Source of the DNA: Plasmopara viticola
Lineage: Eukaryota > Oomycota > Peronosporomycetes > Peronosporales > Peronosporaceae
Length of the DNA: 64,000 nt
Direction: 5' to 3'
Assembly: GCA_001695595.3 (NCBI GenBank)
Contig: MBPM02000015.1
Span: 248,001-312,000 of the forward strand
The notes beneath the pieces are model-generated. The model had not been told where the DNA came from. It saw only the letters and a list, made by a program, of their open reading frames with translations, and did no database searches. Of the stretch, positions 1 through 12,000 are shown piece after piece (the stretch's first letter is position 1; the number at the start of each line of letters is the position of its first letter). The position numbers were made by a program, and so were the translations under genes.

Positions 1-3000
1 CCTTAGCCCATCTACTACTTTTTGCCAATATGAGTGAATATATAGTGCAAAATGGCCATACCCTAAACTAGTGTGACAAACACTAGCTTTGTTACTTCTG
101 TCCACGAGACATCGCCGTTGTGATCTTCAAAGTCCGCGCAACAAACTTACAGCTCATGTCAAAACAGATTCCTAGGTTGACTCGCCCGCACTGGGTGCAT
201 AGCCGGTATGAAAGATAACCTAACCGTGTCCGAATATATCGGCGTACACTATGCCGTCCGATGACGATTCGCTCGGCGAAGTCCGAGCGCTGCTTATGAG
301 CTTGCGGGTCTTGCTACACAGCTCAACAATATAAAGGGTACCCTGCATACATTGCGCACACCTATTTCACGTTCGTTCGACGCGCATTGCGTTCTCGCGG
401 GTGGTCGGTAATCGCACTGCGCATTCCACGCACTTTGAGCTCGAAAAGTTGTGCCTGTTTGCCGAAGATCAGTACTTATTTACTGGATAGGTGACAACAG
501 CACGATGTGCAGTCACAGCGGATGAAATCTCACTTAATGTTAAATCCGCAAACGAATCGTTGGTTCCTGTCCGATAAGTGCCTTTGGTACGACACTTAAA
601 CTCCAGCCTCAAGAGATGCTACGCGTGAGGTATGAACAGCTCTATGTGGCAAATTATTGGATCCGCAAGAACTTTTCTGTGACTGCCGTGCTCACTTGGC
701 ATTGTTAAAGAGCGAAGGTTTGGTGCCAACAACCTTACCGAAAAACATCATGTCTCATAAATCCTTTGAGAAAGACATACCTCTTTTGAGGTGCTATGTA
801 CAAAATTACAAGAGGCTGTACTCTTGCTTGAACTTCGCGACTGCTGCAACTTCGATGAGCGAGTGGAGCGGTATTTTGGGTACGAGGCTACTCGAATCGT
901 CGACTGACAACCGACTGTCGTCCTGCTACATTTTCAGCTATCGTACTTCTTATTCTATCATTCAATCCTACAATCTTCTCATTAAAAGCACATTTATCTT
1001 AGGTATGTGGTAGCTTAATTGTTCTGCGGTGGATTGAACACCTCATTGACACCAAGCGCTGTAATATCTAAAGGTGTATCAATAGATGATAGATACATTT
1101 TAAGCTACTTGATCGAAATGTACGATGGCACCTCTGAGCTAAGTGATGAATAGACGAAGCATTCAACGTTGGCGACATGTAGCAATCCCTTCCGACAGGT
1201 ATTGACGAAAAATACGACGCGTTGGGTAGAAGAGATGAACGACGTACATTCACTGCACTCGTAAGAGTACCGATGTGCCATCTAAGATCCTTGCGAAAAA
1301 TAATATTTTTTGTGCAAATCTCCAGTCCGGTAAATTATCGCGAGGTATGGACAAAAGAACAACGAACTACAAAGAGAATATTTAATCACTTAGCTAAAAA
1401 ATGTCGACAAGAGGCAAAGTTCAGGGCGTATTTGAATAAGGTACTCTTAGCTCGTCAAATATGTAATGATTTTTAAGTAGTTTTATCTGTGAAACTACGA
1501 AGAAATTATCTTACAAGGACAAACCATACTGTAATTTGCACTCTCTTACAATTTTATTTGCTCTGTCAGCCTACAGACGTTCAGCAAAGATGATTTTTCT
1601 TAAGCACCGTCAGTGCATTGTGCATTTAAATTAGCTATTCTTTATCATCACTGATCGCTACTTCAAGCTAGTGGTGCATCGGAAAAAATTCATAGCCGCT
1701 GTCAAGCAGCAATACATTCTGCTTGCTTACCGACTGAATGCTCATTTTCTACATAAACACTTTATGAGCAAAATAGATATTTCTGAAATTATGACACTGC
1801 GTCTGCGGAGTTCTTCCCCGCCAGTATTCTAGTCAAGTCATCGTAATGTCCATTTCTTGAGTATAATGTTCAAGCATGCCACCCTTTGATCAAAAATACT
1901 TTACAGAATTTTGTAGCTAAGTAGCATTGCGAGTACGTATTAGATGCTCGAATGCTGGTCAAACAAGACGTAAAAATCTTGAAGCCGCAGTGCCGAGTAA
2001 AATTCTTGGCGAAATTAGTCAAGGTCATCAACGTTACGGTTCTCCAGCTCCTAATTTTCTTCTGTCCGACGTCGACCGCGAGCGACAACGTAGCGAAGAT
2101 CACGTAGTGCGTCACTTCTTGCTGGGAGATCGTACTCCTCCCTTTTTTTCTAATTAAGAGAGCGAGAACATCACAAGGGGAGTATCTCGCGCGACGGCGT
2201 CGCCAGAGTAAGAAATAGCATTTAGTTTTCTGAGAACCACACGATTTTGAGGTCTGACCTCGTTAAGATTACTCAAACGTCAAAGTTGCTTTTGATCAAG
2301 GCGTCTTCTAAATGGCCACGCTTCCCAAGGTTAAATTTGAAGGCACTGGTTTACGAGCAGAGTCCAATACCGAACTTTAAGCTAATCACAACGAAAACTC
2401 CCATGTTTCCTTTAGTCTTTCTTCAGCAATTGCAGCTGTTTTATGCACTAGATGTGTCAAAGCAGGCAAAAATTTATTTACTTAAAGATGATGATCTCAA
2501 TTGAGAGAACTGGCTTTCCACACTCCTAATATACGTCAATGCTAATGATCTCTGTGTCGTTAATTTTTTGACATTATAAATGTTTCGATGGGGATGCTAT
2601 TTTACCGCCGAGTGCACTATCGCAATAACATGTAGCTTTGCGCTGTCTAGACTTCAAATAGAGTTACATCAAAATTTGTCAAATTAATATGCGTCAAATT
2701 ATAGCAGCTCAGAAGCACGAGAGGCTGAATTCTTGGTGCTTTAGTAAAAATTACGTAGTCTTATATAAGAAGCCTTTATTTAGAAATTGTTGGGGTCATT
2801 TGTCGAGCAATAGATCCAGATGCATCTGTGACAGCCACAATCGAAACTCGGTCATCTTCAAATTTTTATTATAAGCGCATGTATAGAGTAATATATGAAA
2901 GTTGTACCGCCGCGAAATGGTAATTATACGATCTCTGGGGTACTTCGTGCTGAACGAGCAAAGCGGTGAAGCCGTCATTTGCTGTTTCATCTAATTTGGT

Positions 3001-4401
3001 AATGTAGTAGGGACTAGTTGTAGGCGTCAACTTTAGCGGTAACACTACTTCTAGTGTGTTTAGTCAGGACCTTGTTAGTGACATCAAGTTTTAAATTGGG
3101 TCCACGACATATCATTGCATTTAAAGTCATTTAAAGCTGACGGTGGTTCTCTTACGACATGTTCGACTTCGCTGTACCATTTTAGCTAGTAAGCACATGC
3201 TGTGCTACCGAAATTCGTGTAAGGTCTACCATAACTAAACTGAGTGAGCCACTGGGGTGAGACGAAATACGTCTGAGCCACAGCTCTGCTTTAAAGAGCT
3301 ACAATGCAATAATACATGCAATACAGCACTAACGAGCACCACTACAATCATCGGCTAATTACATTAGCTCTACCACAGTCCTTGATGCAATGTAATACCG
3401 ATTCTCACATCAAGCAGCAAATTGACAAAGCTCGCAGCCCTTGTACCTAACATCTGTCGCTTCGATGGTGGTGTTATTCAGCTTGATCTTGATGTTTTCG
3501 TCTTGCTTTGAGCGCTTGAGCTGCCAGTATATTTGATCGAAGATATATTGCGGTTAAGCCCAATCATATTGTTACCAAAATGTTCAATAAATTTACTACT
3601 ACTATTTACTGCTCCAAAAGCACGGAAGATAAGCGGCCTTTCCTTTGCATTAAGGCAGATGCCGAAAATTCCAGTAAATGATGGTTATCGAGTATCTAGT
3701 CACAATAAGTGCATGGTGCACAAATCTTACACGCACGACTTTAAGGCAACTTACACCCCAAGGGGCTCAAACCCATGAACACTAGTTTAAAAGGCCAGCG
3801 CTCTAAAATCTATCTACAAGTATGGAGCGATTGTCATCGAACTAGGCATACGCCTTTTCCAAGCAATCTGCTACGAAACTTTCGTTGGACCTAGTACCAC
3901 TTGTAGTCAGCCTACACCCTGATCATTAGACTGATCCTCTGTGACGATGGAGCAGTATACCTAATTTTCTTAAGGTAGGCAGATGAATTGAATGAGCTGA
4001 CCAGTCTGCTCAGGTATAAAGTGGTGCATATTTGCTTGATTGGGATGCTGATGCTTTCACTTTAGTCTGAAGGCTCTCTTTGTTTGTGAGAGCGCATTTT
4101 TAGAAAAAGTTGACCATGGCGATTGAAGTGGAAAGCGCACCAGCCAAAATTGCATTGCAAAGTAGTTTTTTGTTGTGTCACTAAGAAATGGCAGCACACG
4201 GTCAAATCGTGCTCGCAAGCCTAGCTTGCTGGTGATTGAGACATTGATGTATTTCTTTTGTAAACCATAATCTGTCCTCGTCGACTACGGCCAACTTTGC
4301 TTTGCGCTTCACGATTGAGTGAATACAGTCATGTTCTGAAGCTTTATGAGCAGATTGTATCGCTGTTTGCATAGCGACAGAAATGAGCGTTGCTGTATCC
4401 A
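1..4401. other. No confident gene; decayed sequence
   Basis: I find no recognisable gene here. On the plus strand between about 251 and 1015 several open stretches in different frames follow each other: a start at 251, an open run around 430-530, and a 118-codon frame at 657-1013. This could be an old gene broken by stops and shifts, but no motif is recognisable. The rest holds only short frames with no domain, signal peptide or splice pattern that I can support. Confidence 0.4.
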
Positions 4402-4461
4402 GCCACTGTCGAAAAATGTCACATTCGAATGAATTCGAATGTGACATTTTTCGACAGTGGC
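4402..4461. repeat. 60-bp palindrome with 29-bp perfect arms
   Basis: The left arm (4402-4430, starting GCCACTGTCG) is the exact reverse complement of the right arm (4433-4461), with only two bases (GA) between them. Similarity stops immediately outside the arms. DNA like this can extrude as a cruciform or form a hairpin. It could be the core of a tiny foldback element, or a hairpin artefact of library preparation or assembly. No gene reading through it is credible. Confidence 0.9.
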
Positions 4462-5130
4462 GCCAGATGCTGTTTGTGCTAGGAGGTATGACTTCAATCT
4501 GGGTATGATAGGCTTGAGTGCCACGAGCCTGGATTGATTGCTGGATCAAAGATCCTGAAATTAATTTGCTTTGCCTCTATTAGAGCTTGATTGATTCATC
4601 GATCTGCCTCTGCTTGAAAACGCAAGAGCTATCAGTGAGGACACTGAATCGAGTCGGTCCCTGTATTATTCATTGAAGTGTCGGATATAGACATTGATGT
4701 TGTCGAGAAAACGATTTCGGAATGTGAAGTGGTGCGGTCACCTCTGCGTGCTGCTCTTAATAGCAGCCTTTGTTGCATGCTGGTGATTGCAGGGCGGACT
4801 GGCACAATCCCAAGGCAATACGAGCGAGACTCTACCACTGCGCATGGAGTAGCACGTGATCCACCTAAGACGGTAGTAAGTCGCACCACTTGATGCATGT
4901 GAAAAGATACATAGTCTGCTCTATGCCATAGCAAATCCTGGAAAGACACTTATACCACGCAAAGTCTTTGTAGAAGACAGCACCTGCCGCATGACGTTAA
5001 CGGCGTTGTTTACTCACAGCTCATGAAACATCAAGCAGGAGGCTATGTTGATGCGCGCGGAGTGTCACTGGGAAACACTTGTTGAGAACAGTGCCCGCTG
5101 TAAACCATGCCAGAGTTTGTTGTTCTTTAG

Positions 5131-5652
5131 TCCAAGATTCCTAGGTACAACACTGAAGACGGACATGACGCGGTGCATAATACTTCACTGCAATTTGGCG
5201 TGACATCTTTGAGCACGGGTCGTGGCATTTATAGCACGGTATGTAAAGCGACAGATATTCTGCTGAGCGAAATTATAGCTATGCGCTGTCCTTCGGATGA
5301 GCATAGCTATCTAATGACCGTGATTAAACATCGGTGCGTTAGCGCACATTCGTGTCAACACGAATATGACACGAAAAATATATATTTGAGAGCGTCAGCC
5401 TCTTCAAAATTGAAGGATTTGGCGCTCATTAAGCAGAGCAGAGCGTCTTGTCTTGAATGGAGAAGGTCTTTGATATGCATGTTAGTAAATGAGGATGGTG
5501 CTCGCCTTCATTCTTATGAAGGGGAATACCGGTACAGTCGAAGACAATGTAAGCTTGATCTGTCGGAAAATGCATTGCTTGAGCTAAATGTAGTGTCAAT
5601 GGCAGGCCTGAAAAGTCGACAGCATTGCCGAGGTAGTGATCATTCGACTTGA
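5131..5652 (+). pseudogene. Possible relic of a protein kinase N-lobe
   Basis: An open frame of about 170 codons follows a stop at 5128-5130. It contains a segment resembling a kinase glycine-rich loop (GRGIYSTVCKATD) followed by a hydrophobic stretch (EIIAMRC) where the VAIK strand would be expected, although the lysine is replaced. No catalytic loop, DFG or APE motif follows, and upstream frames are broken. A PRP4-like kinase remnant is one reading, based only on the loop. The frame may equally be chance, so this is a weak call. Confidence 0.22.
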
Positions 5653-5919
5653 AAAAAGAAAACTTTTTCATTCTTACTAAGTGAAGAAATTTAGAATGAC
5701 ACTAATCAAGCACTCAGCGCGCAAATAAATAATCTATACTGAAGGCTCATCGTACCTGTATCATACTTTAGTAAAGGAGACAGCTTTCGGCGTCGCCACC
5801 GGAACGAGGTGATTGACAGTTTCAGAAGCTAAATAGGTTGTGAGACAACAGTATTCTATATCAAAGAAGCAATGTGATATAATTGGTGTTACAATAAGCT
5901 GTGTACGATCACCACTTTG

Positions 5920-6225
5920 CTACAGCCATATGTAATGTAATGTATTACGTTATCGCGTTGCCAAGTTATGCACGTGCTAGGCTCAGTCTGGCTAGTCCAC
6001 GGCATAGAGTGGTGTCCGCATACGTCGGGTCTCGTTCGGCGGGCAGTGCAGCCAGCACCGAGGTCGTGAAGGTCTTCCATTATTTTGCTTAGATCTGACT
6101 TGGTAAGAGCCCAGGTGGCGCCCGGTGCTGGAGACCGTCGCGTCGAGGGTGAGACTCGTTAAAGACCTGCAGATGTTCGAGAGCACCTGCCCGAAGCGCG
6201 CGAGCATTTAGCCCTACAGCCATAT
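5920..6225 (-). mobile_element. Non-LTR-type retroposon, 5'-truncated copy 1
   Basis: A GC-rich block (about 5932-6213) stands out from its AT-rich surroundings and is repeated at about 53.07-53.35 kb with roughly 95% identity by manual alignment. It is flanked by a direct repeat of 12 bases (CTACAGCCATAT at 5920-5931 and 6214-6225), which reads as a target-site duplication. Read on the minus strand, it ends in a short pentamer tail (TTACA-type units), as SINEs and LINE 3' ends do. This copy lacks about 45 bases of the head present in copy 2, consistent with 5' truncation during target-primed reverse transcription. Whether it is a SINE or the 3' tail of a LINE is undecided; I see no clear pol III A or B box. 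Confidence 0.75.
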
Positions 6226-6465
6226 ATTATTGTTAATATTACAATTTTATTTAGTGCATATAACGATCGCATCTCAGCTTCTAAAAGGTTGGAAGATGCT
6301 GAAAATAGTCAGCTCATGTCTAAGTAGCTACCACGTGAGGGCCAAGCATTTTAAGCGGATGGGGTTACATAGCGGGAATTGATGTGTGCAAAATAGAGGC
6401 TTATTTTAATTTAATATCCACCTATAAGGCCTAACTCACAAAACACTGTGTTGACATAAATAACT

Positions 6466-6472
6466 TCATTTC
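6466..6472 (+). promoter_or_regulatory. Putative initiator (Inr) of the JmjC-like gene
   Basis: TCATTTC matches the oomycete initiator consensus TCAYTYY. It lies only 8 bases before the first ATG at 6480, and no good flanking-promoter-region match follows it. If transcription really starts here, the leader is extremely short, and the in-frame ATG at 6555 might be used instead. Confidence 0.35.
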
Positions 6473-6479
6473 TATCCTG

Positions 6480-7914
6480 ATGGGCAATGAATCATGGACC
6501 TCCGCGCAAGCCCGCACCACAGCATTCCTACGTCGCGGTGCATGGGAACTACGTATGGGCCATTGTGGCAGGTCCGCATTTACTCTTCTGCTATTATTCA
6601 CGATCGTGCTTTTGAGTCTGAGACTCTTGTTCTCTCCCTCGTCCGCCATAGTTGCATTAACCTCTACACTGTCCTCAAATCTGCGGGTAGGATTTAAAGC
6701 AAGCAGTGGCGCAAACTTTTTGCGGTGGGGAAGTGGCAGTAGAGCTGTTGAGCTGAATGGTCAAAAGTTACAACGAGGCCTTCCTTTTAGTTACCCAAAT
6801 GGAGCTAGCAACAAGTTCCAGTGTGATCTGCCATTTCTTCGATTTCAGTGCGACTTGGACAGGAATGAGGGGTGCAAAGCTTATCCACAGTTGTTTCCAT
6901 CTCTAGCTCTGTTCACTAACTGGAAGCAAGAAAACACAAAGCAAGTACCAGCTTCTATCTTTGATAGCATTTGCCACTTTAACATCTCCGACCCGGTGCG
7001 TGATAGTAAAGCTGCTATTGATCGCGAATTTTGACTAAGTTTCTGAGCGCGATGCTGCTGTTGCTGTTCTGCTCCAGACTGAATTTCGGTTAGCTCAAAT
7101 GTTCCGAGAAATGGACGTGCCTTATGTCACGTATGGCATTCCAGAACTTAACGCTGCTTCTAAGCGCTGGACAGATGTATACCTGACGCAACAGCTCGGT
7201 TTAACGGAACAATACAGGGTGCACGTGACAAATCAAAGCCATTTCATGTATTTTAGTAAAAAACAGCAGCTTGCTGGGGAGACAGACACATACGAGACGC
7301 GATTGATGACCTATTTACAATTTGTACAAGCTATGAATAACAGTAAGCTGCTTCAGGAAGCCGGAATGCCTCACGAATACTACTACTTTATGCTGAAAAA
7401 GAAGAATTTTATGACACACGCTTCATTTGTCTACGACGAGCTTCAATTTTTAGACCCAAGCCAACCCGAGCACGACCCACGATTTGGGGATTTGTTCGTA
7501 CGCGATACTGCAGTAGCAAAAGAGCATGGATTGCGATGTCGTTTCGGAATGCAAGGTATCATTGCAGATGGACACGTTGACGGTGGCTTTAACCATGTGG
7601 CAATCATTCGTGGTACCAAGCGCTATGTCATTGCTCCTCCTAGCGTATGTCCCTGTCTAAGTCTCATGGCCGAGGGTCAATCTGCGCGTCACACGACACT
7701 TAATTGGTCGGACACAAATGCGTTATCGGAAGACGAACGCAATTGTCCCGCAGCAGAAGTCGCCCTCACCGCTGGTGAAGTGCTGTTCATTCCATCGTTC
7801 TGGTATCATCACATTGTCTCGTTGGATTCAAGTATCCAGTGTAACCTGCGCTCCGGTTCTAGCACTCGTAATGAGTCAAAGGAGTTTTTATCGGATTGTG
7901 GTTATAAACAGTAG
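6480..7914 (+). CDS. JmjC/cupin_8-like single-pass membrane protein
   Basis: The product is a 450-residue protein once an 82-nt intron (6996-7077) is removed; without splicing, the frame hits a stop at 7032. Residues 1-31 are a polar, basic N-terminus and about 32-51 form one hydrophobic segment (signal anchor), so the catalytic part probably faces a secretory compartment. The C-terminal half carries a cupin_8/JmjC-like double-stranded beta-helix. It shows a metal-binding HxD in DGHVDGG (His338, Asp340), the strand AIIRGTKRYVIAPP, and a distal ligand in IPSFWYHH (about His416). Such folds usually bind Fe(II) and 2-oxoglutarate and act as hydroxylases or demethylases. The substrate is unknown, and a histone target is unlikely given the anchor. 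The start at 6480 gives the longest frame; Met26 (6555) is an alternative. The gene converges on the GH17 gene, with 122 bp between stops. Confidence 0.8.
6996..7077 (+). other. Spliceosomal intron in the JmjC-like gene
   Basis: The donor GTGCGT (oomycete consensus GTRNGT) follows a complete CCG codon. The acceptor is CTCCAG, with TGACTAAG upstream as a possible branch site. Removing these 82 bases joins Pro172 to TEFRLAQMF in phase 0 and bypasses stops at 7032 and 7036 in the two frames. The length is typical of short oomycete introns. Confidence 0.8.
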
Positions 7915-8036
7915 CAATTTACATAAGGTGATTGGAAAGCATATTTTATGGAATTGTGCACATAGCCGTAAGGAAAGACAACTCTTACAAAAGTCTTGAG
8001 ATACATGGTGCCTGCACAAGAAACGGTAACATCTGG

Positions 8037-8951
8037 CTACAAACCCGACAAGATGGAGCTGACCATGTCTGCAGCATTCGACATTGCATCCTTTGCTAAA
8101 CGCACCGCAGGTGTGAATTCGATTTTGTCCTCGGCGTCAGCCGCAACGAGACCAAAAGATTTCTCGTACGCACTCGATTTGTAAGGCGTATCAAACATCT
8201 GAAAGTAGAAACATTCGTCCAACGAGCTGCTCCAATTCTTGTAGTCACTGTAAAATGTTTGTAAGCCGGCGGGGCTACCAATCGTGCCCGAGAGACCTCC
8301 TTCCGTAGGCCACCCCGTCTCCGTGATAACAAGTTTGTCGCCAAATTCAGCTGACATGGCGGCCCATTGGGTTTTGACAATGTCGATAGCATTTTCAGCG
8401 GTCGTTCCTGGCGTGAAATACGGGTGGATATTTACGCCCAAGACATCGCAAACTGAAACCAGTTCCGACCAGCCAGAGATGTAGGAGTGGTGGAGCAATT
8501 CTGTGTTGCGCTGTACAGTACCGACCTTGACGTGGTCTGGCACAAGCGACTTAATGTTTTGGATAGTAGCAATCATTTCTTCAGGCACGCTGGTAGCATC
8601 CGCAAGGTTTTCGTTGCCTACGAAAATGTAAGAGACGCAACCGGTATTAGCGGCAGTAACAGCTGCATCCTGTTGTTCTCGATAGTCGTCCTGAGGATAC
8701 GGCACCCCTAGGGCCGACGTGAGGTTGGCGTCGTCAATGAGCTGACCTAAATTCGTGTCGCCAAACTTGGAGATGTACGTGCGAACGCTGTTAAAGCCGT
8801 GCTGTTTTATAACCTCCAAATCCTCTGCAACAGTGGCAGCAGTCATACCACCGCTCACTGCATTATGATCCGGATCATAGCACACACCAAAGGCACTTGC
8901 TTGACCTGCAAGCATGGCACTACTGACGAAAAGTGGGGTTTGAAACTTCAT
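8037..8951 (-). CDS. Secreted GH17 endo-beta-1,3-glucanase
   Basis: The predicted product is a 304-residue glycoside hydrolase family 17 enzyme that cleaves beta-1,3-glucans, the main wall polymer of oomycetes and a component of plant callose. Residues 1-20 form a signal peptide ending in GQASA. The mature barrel begins FGVCYDP. The family acid/base glutamate is visible in FVGNEN (Glu114) and the nucleophile in ITETGWPTEGG (Glu211). NIHPYF (about 174-179) and FDTPYK near the C-terminus also fit. The length matches single-domain GH17 proteins, with no carbohydrate-binding module or GPI-like tail. The gene has no intron. It is probably used in wall remodelling, or possibly on host callose; the sequence does not say which. 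It converges with the JmjC-like gene upstream. Confidence 0.93.
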   Translation of the reverse strand: MKFQTPLFVSSAMLAGQASAFGVCYDPDHNAVSGGMTAATVAEDLEVIKQHGFNSVRTYISKFGDTNLGQLIDDANLTSALGVPYPQDDYREQQDAAVTAANTGCVSYIFVGNENLADATSVPEEMIATIQNIKSLVPDHVKVGTVQRNTELLHHSYISGWSELVSVCDVLGVNIHPYFTPGTTAENAIDIVKTQWAAMSAEFGDKLVITETGWPTEGGLSGTIGSPAGLQTFYSDYKNWSSSLDECFYFQMFDTPYKSSAYEKSFGLVAADAEDKIEFTPAVRLAKDAMSNAADMVSSILSGL

Positions 8952-8987
8952 GATAGCAACTTCCTGAGCTTAAAGGGCAAAGAGGAG

Positions 8988-9004
8988 GCAAGTTCGAAAA
9001 TGAA
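8988..9004 (-). promoter_or_regulatory. Inr-like core promoter of the GH17 gene
   Basis: On the minus strand TTCATTTTCGAACTTGC lies about 37-53 bases before the GH17 start. TCATTTT matches the oomycete initiator TCAYTYY. The following GAACTTGC is only a partial match to the flanking promoter region MAWTTTNC. Confidence 0.45.
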
Positions 9005-9009
9005 GTTCG

Positions 9010-12000
9010 ACCAGTCCCCACGCGCTTGACGACTCTACATTCCTCTCCGCTTCCAACTAGTTCCTTCCACAACAATTTCAGCAAAGTATCCTGCAAAACA
9101 GTTTTTCTTAAGGTCATAGAGCACGCAACCTTGTCGTCTTTTCTCCGAAAGTCTTTTCGAAAGGCAACACGGTTGCAAGCCTTGCCATGTGCCCCATGAA
9201 ACTCCTTGACCATACGTATCTTAACACAAATTGAACGTTTCATTTAACAGACGGTTGCTTGATGAACTATTGGCGATTTCGGTTAAAGCGTCAGTACGAC
9301 TTGTGGTAACAGCCTGAAATTTTTCTATTCATGAATTTCTTTAATGCCCAAATAAAAAAGGTACATCAATCGCAAAATAGTTTCGATATTAGTTGCCATT
9401 CAGCAACCACTCTTGCGAACGAAACACATTTGGAAAAAAAGCAATATAATTTAATTTAGCTCGGTATTATTTGTGACGGGGTCACAAAACACAGAGGCGT
9501 GCAAACTGGCCGTTCACAATTCCCCAATGTGTGCGTTAAATTTAGTTTTATAGTGACACATTTAGTACGTATTTTGGTCTTAACTTTAGTTTTTTATTAG
9601 CGGATTCTTAATTTGCAATGTGTTCTATTTTTGCATCTTGCAAACCGTCATAGGGTGTCTGTCGTGCACCAAGATTTTTATCTAACGGATTAACAGCTGT
9701 TAACACAAAAGCTCACTTTACAACACCCCCCGCTAAGAATGAGAATCTTACAAAAAAAAGAGACATGAGTGTTGTCCCTCACTCTATGACTTTCAATGCG
9801 CAATGTCGGTCTGGTCATAACAATAAAAAAAGGAGTGAAGACAACTACTAGTTGGTCGGGTCATTCAAGGATGACCAAGCCAACCTCATATTCCGAGACC
9901 TAAATTGTCCTAGGCACCAAAACTGGCTTTTGTGTCTACAACAAATGATGCATATGCATAAAACGGCTTCGCCTTCGCCATAGGCGGTCCTTTTTCGGTC
10001 GAAAAAAACTGACTTGGAGCGCCTGCGGAACTCTAGTAAATTCTCATCGTTTGTATAGGCTACGAAGAAAACCCAAGTCAACGGTAATGTTACAAAGAAG
10101 CCTTATCACCCATAGGTAAGCTGCAAACGGTGTAGCCTTATCGTCACACTCACACCAAGCAAAACGCCTCGTTTTAAAGACGAGGATGTCCATCGGTTTT
10201 GAGGCAAAAGTACCGGGGCGTCGTTACTGACGGATTCACCGAGTTGGGGGCCATTGAAACATTCACCGAGTACGTCGTGGTGGACGAGAGGCTAGGACTG
10301 TGACTCGCCCACCGTTAGATACAGACGGAACCCACCGTTCCGTAGAAGGTACAGAGAGATCTCTGATGCGCATTTTTTTATGTGGAAAACAAAGGTTTTT
10401 TTGGGTGGGTATTACCTAGGCGATGCAGACCATGGTGCCAAGTAGTACGCTCATCTGCTTCGCGAGCCGTGAGAAGTTTTCGCTACTTGTTGCATTGCAT
10501 TTACAAATGTTTTTTAGGCTTTTCAACGCAACCATTCGGTGGCTGTCTGTGTGATTTAGCACAGCATCAAATCTTGTTGAAGGATGTCAATCGGTGCCGT
10601 AAGAATCCATAATGGCAAAGTCGGTGTAGAGATAAAAAGTGCTTCCCGGCACTGTCATTATAACGGCTAAATTAGAGCTCTTTGTTGAGAAGGTTTGCTG
10701 AAGACAGCTCACATTTCACATAACTCGGCTTGAGCATGATGACGCTGCGGCTTATGCACCAAGAGCACCAGCATTTCGCCAAGTTAGATGAATGCTTACA
10801 TAAGGTAATTGATCTTTGTTCGAAGACCAAAAAAATAGCTTTTGAGCGCCCTCTCACTTATCGACAAAGTGTTCGTAATACTTAGAGCAAGCGATACTCT
10901 AGGGTGCCGCATCCTCTCTCTCGTAGACGAGTGTAATGCCCTTAGATGGAAAGAACTCACTTTTGGTGAATACTGAACCATAGAAAGCATATCGACAGGC
11001 GATAACGACGTCTCATTGCACGTAGTCTTTCAGCACAAGAATCACACTTTCACTTTGATCATCTGCAAAAAGGCTTCCAATAGTTGGAACAGCATTTTCA
11101 AAATCGCGACGGTGAACGTCCGTATTCAACATTTTGCGGTTTGGCAGACCGATACATATATATAGCCCTACGTATATGCTACCCAGCTCTACTGGCTTTA
11201 ACAAGCGTCGAAAGCATAGGCGGCATATGAACACCACTATGCTCTTATTATCATACACTTTCGGCAAGGTTTGACAAAGCCGAAGCTTACGGACTTTCAC
11301 CAGTCCACTGGTCTTGTCAGCCTTTGTGAAGAAGCATGTGACCCATGGGTCTGACCCACTGGACATATTTTATTCTAGAAACCGGAAGAAATACCTTTAT
11401 AGGTCTAAATGACCAATAGCTGAAGCATAGAAGTACGCGGAACGCTAGGTATTCGTGTTCGGGTCAATGACCAGGGATAATGCTGCTGGATTTACCCTAC
11501 GGTGAAACTAGAGGCTCTTGATTAGCAACAAATTTTACGCCTGGCAACTTTGTTCCTCAATAAAGGACTTAGACCTACTCATATGAACAACTCATAGTTT
11601 GGCCTGTGTGAAAGCCCATTGGCAGCCATTTTGGAGCTTGCAAAGGCTTATAGCTAACACAGAACATTTTTTTATAAGGAATTACAACAATCTTACCGAG
11701 TTGTTTGGCCAAGTAGTGGACATAAATTGCCGGCCTTAAGAATGCATGGTCTACATAGACCCCTAAAACCTTTGAGACCCGATTATGTACTCGAAACATA
11801 TGCAATAAGAAGGCAAGTAACTTATTGCATAAAAGGAATTGCTTTGTCGGCAGTATCATTCTGCCTTGATTGAATCCAAAAGGTGACTCACTCATGACGC
11901 TTCCCATCGATTTGCAGTAGCGCGCAAGCGATAACATAGTCAAAGTATCGCAAAGGGCGTCAAATAGCTTGAACTAGCCTGTCAAAGCTAGCACAGGTGT

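Noticed and set aside
4202..4549. Minus-strand 115-codon frame spanning the 4.4-kb palindrome
   Set aside because: It is open partly because of the palindrome itself, overlaps a second frame on the same strand, and has no recognisable domain.
7020..7100. Frameshift or premature stop making the JmjC-like gene a pseudogene
   Set aside because: A consensus donor GTGCGT and a CAG acceptor 82 bases apart restore the frame exactly at a codon boundary, and no single-base fix does so because both frames have stops nearby.
11575..11943. Reverse-transcriptase palm fragment on the plus strand
   Set aside because: A short VYID-like run was seen, but neighbouring motifs are absent and stops are frequent; similarity is no better than chance.
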